Source: Saturnia japonica
Taxonomy: Eukaryota > Arthropoda > Insecta > Lepidoptera > Saturniidae
NCBI GenBank assembly: GCA_033032175.1
Contig: CM065318.1
Location: forward strand, 15,624,001-15,688,000
DNA length: 64,000 nt
Direction of reading: 5' to 3'
Positions 58,568 through 64,000 of the stretch are shown here, piece after piece. The notes beneath the pieces are model-generated. The model was not told the DNA's origin and ran no database searches. It saw nothing but the letters and a program-made list of their open reading frames with translations. A program made the position numbers and the translations under genes. Position 1 is the first letter of the stretch. Every line of letters begins with the position of its first letter.

Positions 58568-58879
58568 AAAACATCAAATGATAATCTACAAAAATCTCAG
58601 ATACGGCCATTTGTTTCCAAACTTAGCATATTATGTTTGTTTATATCTTTGGACGAATTCATCCCATGATCTCTTGGTTTAAAAGTAGTCATTTTACACT
58701 GCGTCACGAAAATTATTTATAAAAACTAAATAAAACATGTTGGCACTGTAACTTATACGATACTATTCTCATGAGCGGTAATCTAGAAATGTATTTGGAA
58801 CTGTATCGATTTTTTTTCAATACTCACTTAAGACGTAATTCAATTAAAAAATAAATTAAAAATATATGACATCAGTCCT

Positions 58880-59070
58880 TTTACCCGACTTCAAAAAAAG
58901 GAATAGGTTCTTAATTATGGATGTTCAGGCGTCCCTTCTTTGTTTATGAACCGATTTAGATTTAGATGATTCTTTTTTGTAGGAAAATACCACAAGGTTG
59001 GTCCCATTTTTAATTTTATTGGCATTGGACTTTCGAATTCGAAGATTACCAGGGAAATTCTCAAAATTAA
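58880..59070 (+). repeat. Family B copy
   Basis: Begins CCCGACTTCAAAAAAAGG and shares GTTTATGAACCGATTTAG with 9464-9690. Confidence 0.6.
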
Positions 59071-59340
59071 TTAAGTCGGTTCGCCTTGTCTAATTTTGTC
59101 TGAGTGAAAAAAAAAGCATATAACGACGGCCAATTTTCGTCGAGGCACGGGCATTGAAATTTTACAAATTTTTATTTCCTCTTCGATCGTATCTCGTACC
59201 TTTCAACCCGGCTCAACTCAGTCCTTTGGATCGCGTCGCCCATTGAAATCATATCAGGTGTGAAATTAAATTATCACCGGTGACCTGTTCAATCTTTTTG
59301 ACGACGAACTGATTTTCAGCTGTGTGATACTATTGTCATT

Positions 59341-59372
59341 TTATAATATGGTATATATATATATATATATAA
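59341..59372. repeat. TA microsatellite
   Basis: Run of TA dinucleotides, mostly pure from about 59351. Similar AT-alternating tracts occur at 7630-7665 and 13825-13885. Confidence 0.85.
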
Positions 59373-61419
59373 TTATAAAAATATTTCAATGGTTTTGTTT
59401 TGTAAATAAATTAGAATATTTCCAATAGTCATGCCAGATTACCGAATTATTCAAAATGGAACCTATACCCAATGATATTTTATAAGTAGATAGGTACGAC
59501 GGGATTGATACTCTTTACATGTGGTCATCAATGGTGGGCAATCTCAGTTCTCTTTTGTCTTGATACCGGCGTGAGCAAGAAGAAACTTTTATCCTATTTT
59601 GACAACAGAGTTTCCGCCTTACGTTATGATTTTCTATCTCTTTTGTTTCGACATGCTGATAACAAAATTTGTAACTATATCAAATTGCTTTTAGTGAGAG
59701 TATAACGCGTCTATTTATAAAACACCATTACAAATAAATTTATTTTATATATTATTTATGATAGTATTTTTTAGAAGCTTGTATTTAATAACTTGCCTTG
59801 TTAGTATGGGTCAAATCTTGCAACTGAATTTTATAACAGTTATCCCCAACCGATTGAGCTGAAATTTTGCTTACACGTTTAGTTTGGACGACAATGCATG
59901 TTTTGCCAAGTACCATCTCTAAATCCAATATGGCGGACTCCCAAAGATTTCGGAACAGTTGTATTTTATGCACCACCATGGGGCTTTTTTTGCTATGGGT
60001 GACATTTGAAAGGGTTTGCTGAGAAGAATATGAGAAAATTATTAACAAAAACAATAAAAAAAAAATTAATTCCTTAATTCTGTTGTACTAAACTGAAATT
60101 AATAAATTTATGCAAAGGCTGTGCTGTACCTAATATTCTGTTACACGGAATAATTTTAAAAGCTATTTTTATTATACAAAAAAAATCTTGTTTAGAAGAT
60201 GGCAAATACCTGGTAGGATCAAAGATACACAGATTTTAAAGTCAATTTATTTTGTTTCAACTTATATTGTACATACTAGCAATCCTTCGACTTCGTTTGT
60301 TTTAATACCAATACAAACTTTAATAACAATAGAAACATCATAAGTATTATAGGTGTATATCACTCAGGGATAATGTGATAACTGACAATGAAAGAATTTT
60401 TAGAATCTGATTAGTATTCTCGCAGATTACCTGCTACGAACTCAAACTATATTTCTTTATAATAGTAAGTAGTAGAGATATAGCGCTAAAATAGCGATAT
60501 CATACAGAAAAGTATTGTATATACGAATATGTTTCTAAAAGGAGCTTTTTAAAAACCATATACGCGCATAAACTGCAAGGATAGATACATCTAAAACATG
60601 AAAAAACAATGTAAACGACGAAAAAATGCTTACATTTACAAAACAATAGTGTAATCCGAAATTAAATCAAGATAATTAACTACTGTATATCAATAAAAAC
60701 CAGAATACTATGTACGCAGTTATGTGGTTTGTATAAACGAAGCGAGATAAAACCGGACAATCAGTTCGATGCGTGATACGACTCCCAATATTGGCAAATT
60801 GGGAGGCATCATAACCTAAATAAGTACAAGTAAATACAGGCTTTTATTTCTTGAACTAGTTCCAGAAACTAATAGACTATTTTTGTATCTAGCTGCTTAA
60901 TTTTCTTCTATTCTAGAAAATTTCTATTTAAGTATTTCACGCTAAAAGTTATGCAGTCCTAATAATGTTTTGTTAAAAGAACAGTGTAGGTATTATTAGT
61001 AAACTTTTTCTATGTGCTAATAACAAGAAAAAATAATCTACTCTTAAATAAAAAATAGCTTAGTATCGTTCTAGGCATCTAGAATATATAACTCAATAGG
61101 TTTCGTTTATTTTTACATTGTGTTTTAGCACTAAAGAAAAAATCAAGTGAATAATGGTAAATACTCAAATAATATAAATTATCTTACAGGAAAAGTAGTA
61201 AACAAAATTATGCTTGATGCTTACGTCAAGCAGCATCGGGATTAAAATATGTATGTCACGTCATTTCAGATTTTAAAATGATAGGTGAAACTGCCGATCA
61301 ATTATTGATATCACCATTATACAAGCAGCACGCTAGTCGTAGATGACTCCGAAGAATCATCTTCAAAATCAGTACATCTTCTCTGCCCTGCAAATGTACC
61401 AACCTCACAACATGTTTTG

Positions 61420-61625
61420 ATCAAAAGGTTTCATCCGCGTTAAAAAAAATCCATACAAATTTCGAAACCCCGTTACACTTTCTAGGGATTGATTTTTAGA
61501 AAATCCGTTCCTAGCGGATTCCTACGTCATAGTAACTTTCTGTATGCCAAATTTTAGACTAATCCGTTCAGTGGTTTCAGGTGTGTGTTGATAGATCGTT
61601 CAGTTAGTCATTTATTTAGATTATT
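61420..61625 (+). repeat. Dispersed repeat, shared with 51463-51680
   Basis: See the ordered words under 51463-51680; here CCTAGCGGATTCCTACGTCA and GTGTGTTGATAGATCGTTCA. Confidence 0.55.
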
Positions 61626-61679
61626 CAATTTGCATTTCTACCAAATATATTTATTATAACTATATTCTACAGAATGTCT

Positions 61680-61860
61680 CTTTTTCACAGACTTCAAAAA
61701 AGGAGGGTTCTCAGTTCGAATGTAAATTTTTTATTAATGGTTTTTCAGCCATTATTTTTTTTAATGACCCGATTAAGATGATTCTTTTTTCGTTGGAAAG
61801 GGGATACCTCAAGGGTGGTCCTATTTAAATTTTATTGGTATTTGATGATACAACAGAGAA
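61680..61860 (+). repeat. Family B copy
   Basis: Begins CAGACTTCAAAAAAGGAGG; later GGTGGTCCTATTTAAATTTT parallels 58990-59030. Confidence 0.6.
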
Positions 61861-62589
61861 CTCATTAAATTATTGATGTAGATTTTCTTTTTTGTTAAAA
61901 AAAATCTTGTTATATTTACAACCCTAAATTGACAAAATAATTGTAATATCGATGGACTGTTGTAAATTAGAACTGTTATTTCAGTTAAATATTTGTAACA
62001 CACGTTTGTGTGTCGAACGGATACCGAATATCAACGTAAAACAGTGAGTATACAATACGTGACCAGCGTATAGCAACTCAGAAGAACTAATGAAACGAAG
62101 AAGCGTCAATAAATACTTAGGTGTAACACAATCAGAAAGGATTTTGATACACGTTAGGACCATTAACACTAGGACTTAGGAGATTGAATCAGATTGTACA
62201 CGACGATATATATTTTAAACTGGCAAATGTTTTACATCATCTAGTTTAAATACAATATCAATGAAGCTGGTGATATACGTACATTACGTATAATACAAAA
62301 TCAAAGGGAAAAAACACAGTCACCTCTAAACCAAAATATGCTTAATACAATTTATACCCTAGGAAGGCAATTATGAATGTCAATACACTATCACCGGTTC
62401 GGAAAACATACCAGTCATCGAGAGTGAACCGGCAAGAAACTCGAACGGGTTTACCAATATCTTATTTTCTTTTTTAAATTAGTTTTTACAGTATTAAATT
62501 ATATACAGTTATTATCATTTTCAGCAGATGTACAGAGAGGGAATCACATCCAGATATCACCGTCACTCACGTAATCAGCCTTTAATACC

Positions 62590-62890
62590 TTTTCGACAAT
62601 AAAACTTGCTTAAGATGATTCTTGGACTTATTATCCGGCAAATCGGTAATGTGCTTAGGAAGTTTATTATAGAAACTAAAACAATTATTTAAAAAACTTT
62701 TATTTGTTTTACTAAGGCTAAAAGATGGAATTATTATTTTATATTAATTTCTAGTATTAAAATTGTGCCTGTTAGTAACAATTTCAAAATTATCTCCATT
62801 TTTCTTCCAAGATGTATTGGGAAGTACTAAGTAAATTTGGTGTGTAAAACTATATAAATAAAATTTTGATTCAAACCGATGAGCTATTTT
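62590..62890 (-). pseudogene. LINE reverse-transcriptase C-terminal remnant
   Basis: On the - strand, around 62710-62600, the frame gives FLNNCFSFYNKLPKHITDLP followed by a Lys-rich helix, the pattern of the C-terminal end of Jockey/CR1-like reverse transcriptases. Upstream pieces (toward 62890) continue in shifted frames. Stops and shifts show long decay. Confidence 0.5.
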
Positions 62891-64000
62891 CGAGCAATTA
62901 ATAATTATATATTTAAACAAGAGTTACGTACTTGATAGTATTAGATAAAATATAGAAAATAATATAAGTTTTGTCGTGATTAGACCCATTGTGATTTACC
63001 AAATGTTTAATTACGTTTAATGTAGTAAGTACACACATGATCTTATTTTATTATTATTGAATCTATGTTTATTGAGATTGTTAATCTAACTTTTACTATA
63101 GAAATTACTGTATTAAGTGAACACGTATCAGAAGGCTTATTTACGACAAGTCTTCATCCTGCCTATCACGATATAACTAGATTATTATCACTTATTTTAC
63201 AAGGGCTTTGTATTTGCAACCTTTTTACAGGTGATGGTGTGTTTAAAATTGTATTATTAGAAATGTCAATACCACATTAGCAACCTATATTTTTATTTTA
63301 AATTAGTTTCGAGGAAGACAATTTTTATCATATTGAATCTCAATACTGATTTATTGACTGCTATTTCACCTCATATTTTTTTTTCATTTAGACATACAAG
63401 ATGTAAATTTGTGAAACAATAAAGCAATCTGAACGTAATAATCGTAGCTTTATAAAATACGATAACAGCGCTATAATCTAAATAAGTAAACAAACCTAAA
63501 AAACGTATAATGACTTCACTAGACTTATGTACGTTTTCATTCATACATCGTTGAGTACAGAATAAGATATTGAAACATTATTACCTGAAAAGAGGTCAAA
63601 TGCCATAAATACAAATACATTACGTGAGAGGCATGAAGAAAGCTAGTCGTAAACAAACAACGAGGTGTGTTATGCATGAGGTGTAGCCTTGTAGGTACAA
63701 AACAATCAGGTCGCTACGTGAGAACATAGTTGAGTCTGAAGGAAAGCGAATCTTCTTTTGAATTCTACTAAGTATGAAATATAAACCCTAATGGACTTGT
63801 CTGCAAAAATATACGTAGTTAGGTAAGTACCATTACTTTATCTAATGAATATTGTTAGTGGAGAACAGAGATGAAAATATTTATTGTTCGAATTGAACAC
63901 ATATTTCTAAGGACATAAATAGTTTGACCCAATGTCTGAACCATTTGAATAAGTTACATCATTATATCGATTTGAAATCTTAAATTAAATCTTAATTTTT

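Larger units (their letters stand above)
50728..64000. other. Right flank, presumed long dpr intron, repeat-rich
   Basis: 13 kb with no supported host exon. Because the dpr Ig1 exons must lie upstream on the - strand and are not visible, this is inferred to be intron. It contains family B and other repeats, the 56096-56371 nuclease-like fragment, a SINE copy, a 14-G run at 56966-56979, and a LINE remnant near 62.6-62.9 kb. Confidence 0.45.

Noticed and set aside
1..64000. CRISPR array, bacterial operon or viral integration
   Set aside because: No regularly spaced short repeats, no bacterial gene spacing, and all retro-like coding belongs to typical insect retrotransposons.

Overview
The window is animal nuclear DNA, almost certainly from a moth or butterfly. 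Three things point there: AT-rich non-coding DNA, two intron-containing insect genes whose products are recognisable by protein family, and many dispersed repeats of types common in Lepidoptera (for example ends reading ACTAGCTGTGCCCG). There is no sign of bacterial gene organisation.

Only two host genes can be supported. The first, on the + strand (13105-25608), is a complete 14-exon gene for an ABCB8-type mitochondrial inner-membrane ABC half-transporter. Every exon junction keeps frame and the product is 695 residues. The second, on the - strand (50727 down to 45976), is the 3' end of a dpr-family neuronal cell-surface gene: the last three coding exons, giving most of the second immunoglobulin domain and a hydrophobic, GPI-anchor-like tail. 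Its upstream exons are not visible and probably lie beyond the right edge. The two genes converge on about 20 kb of transposon-rich DNA. I see no functional link between them.

The rest is transposable-element territory. Region by region: 1-13 kb holds no host gene, only repeat copies, two Jockey-like 3' ends, and a 1.28-kb element at 7264-8540 with about 350-bp terminal inverted repeats and a small Cys-rich (CXC/tesmin-like) protein. At 13-26 kb is the ABCB8 gene, with SINE and MITE insertions in its introns and a 1289-bp mariner in intron 9. At 27.8-34 kb a BEL/Pao LTR retrotransposon sits inside an older LINE fragment. At 34-37 kb are a tRNA-derived SINE and other repeats. At 37.2-43.1 kb is a full-length Jockey-clade LINE with a perfect 17-bp target duplication and a long poly(A) tail. 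From 43 to 64 kb are the dpr exons and their presumed intron, with scattered degraded LINE pieces.

The host exons are clean in frame while all element proteins except the Jockey ORF2 carry breaks, so the breaks are probably decay rather than poor sequence. I found no CRISPR array, rRNA, functional tRNA or clearly new multi-gene system. The least explained item is the 7264-8540 element.
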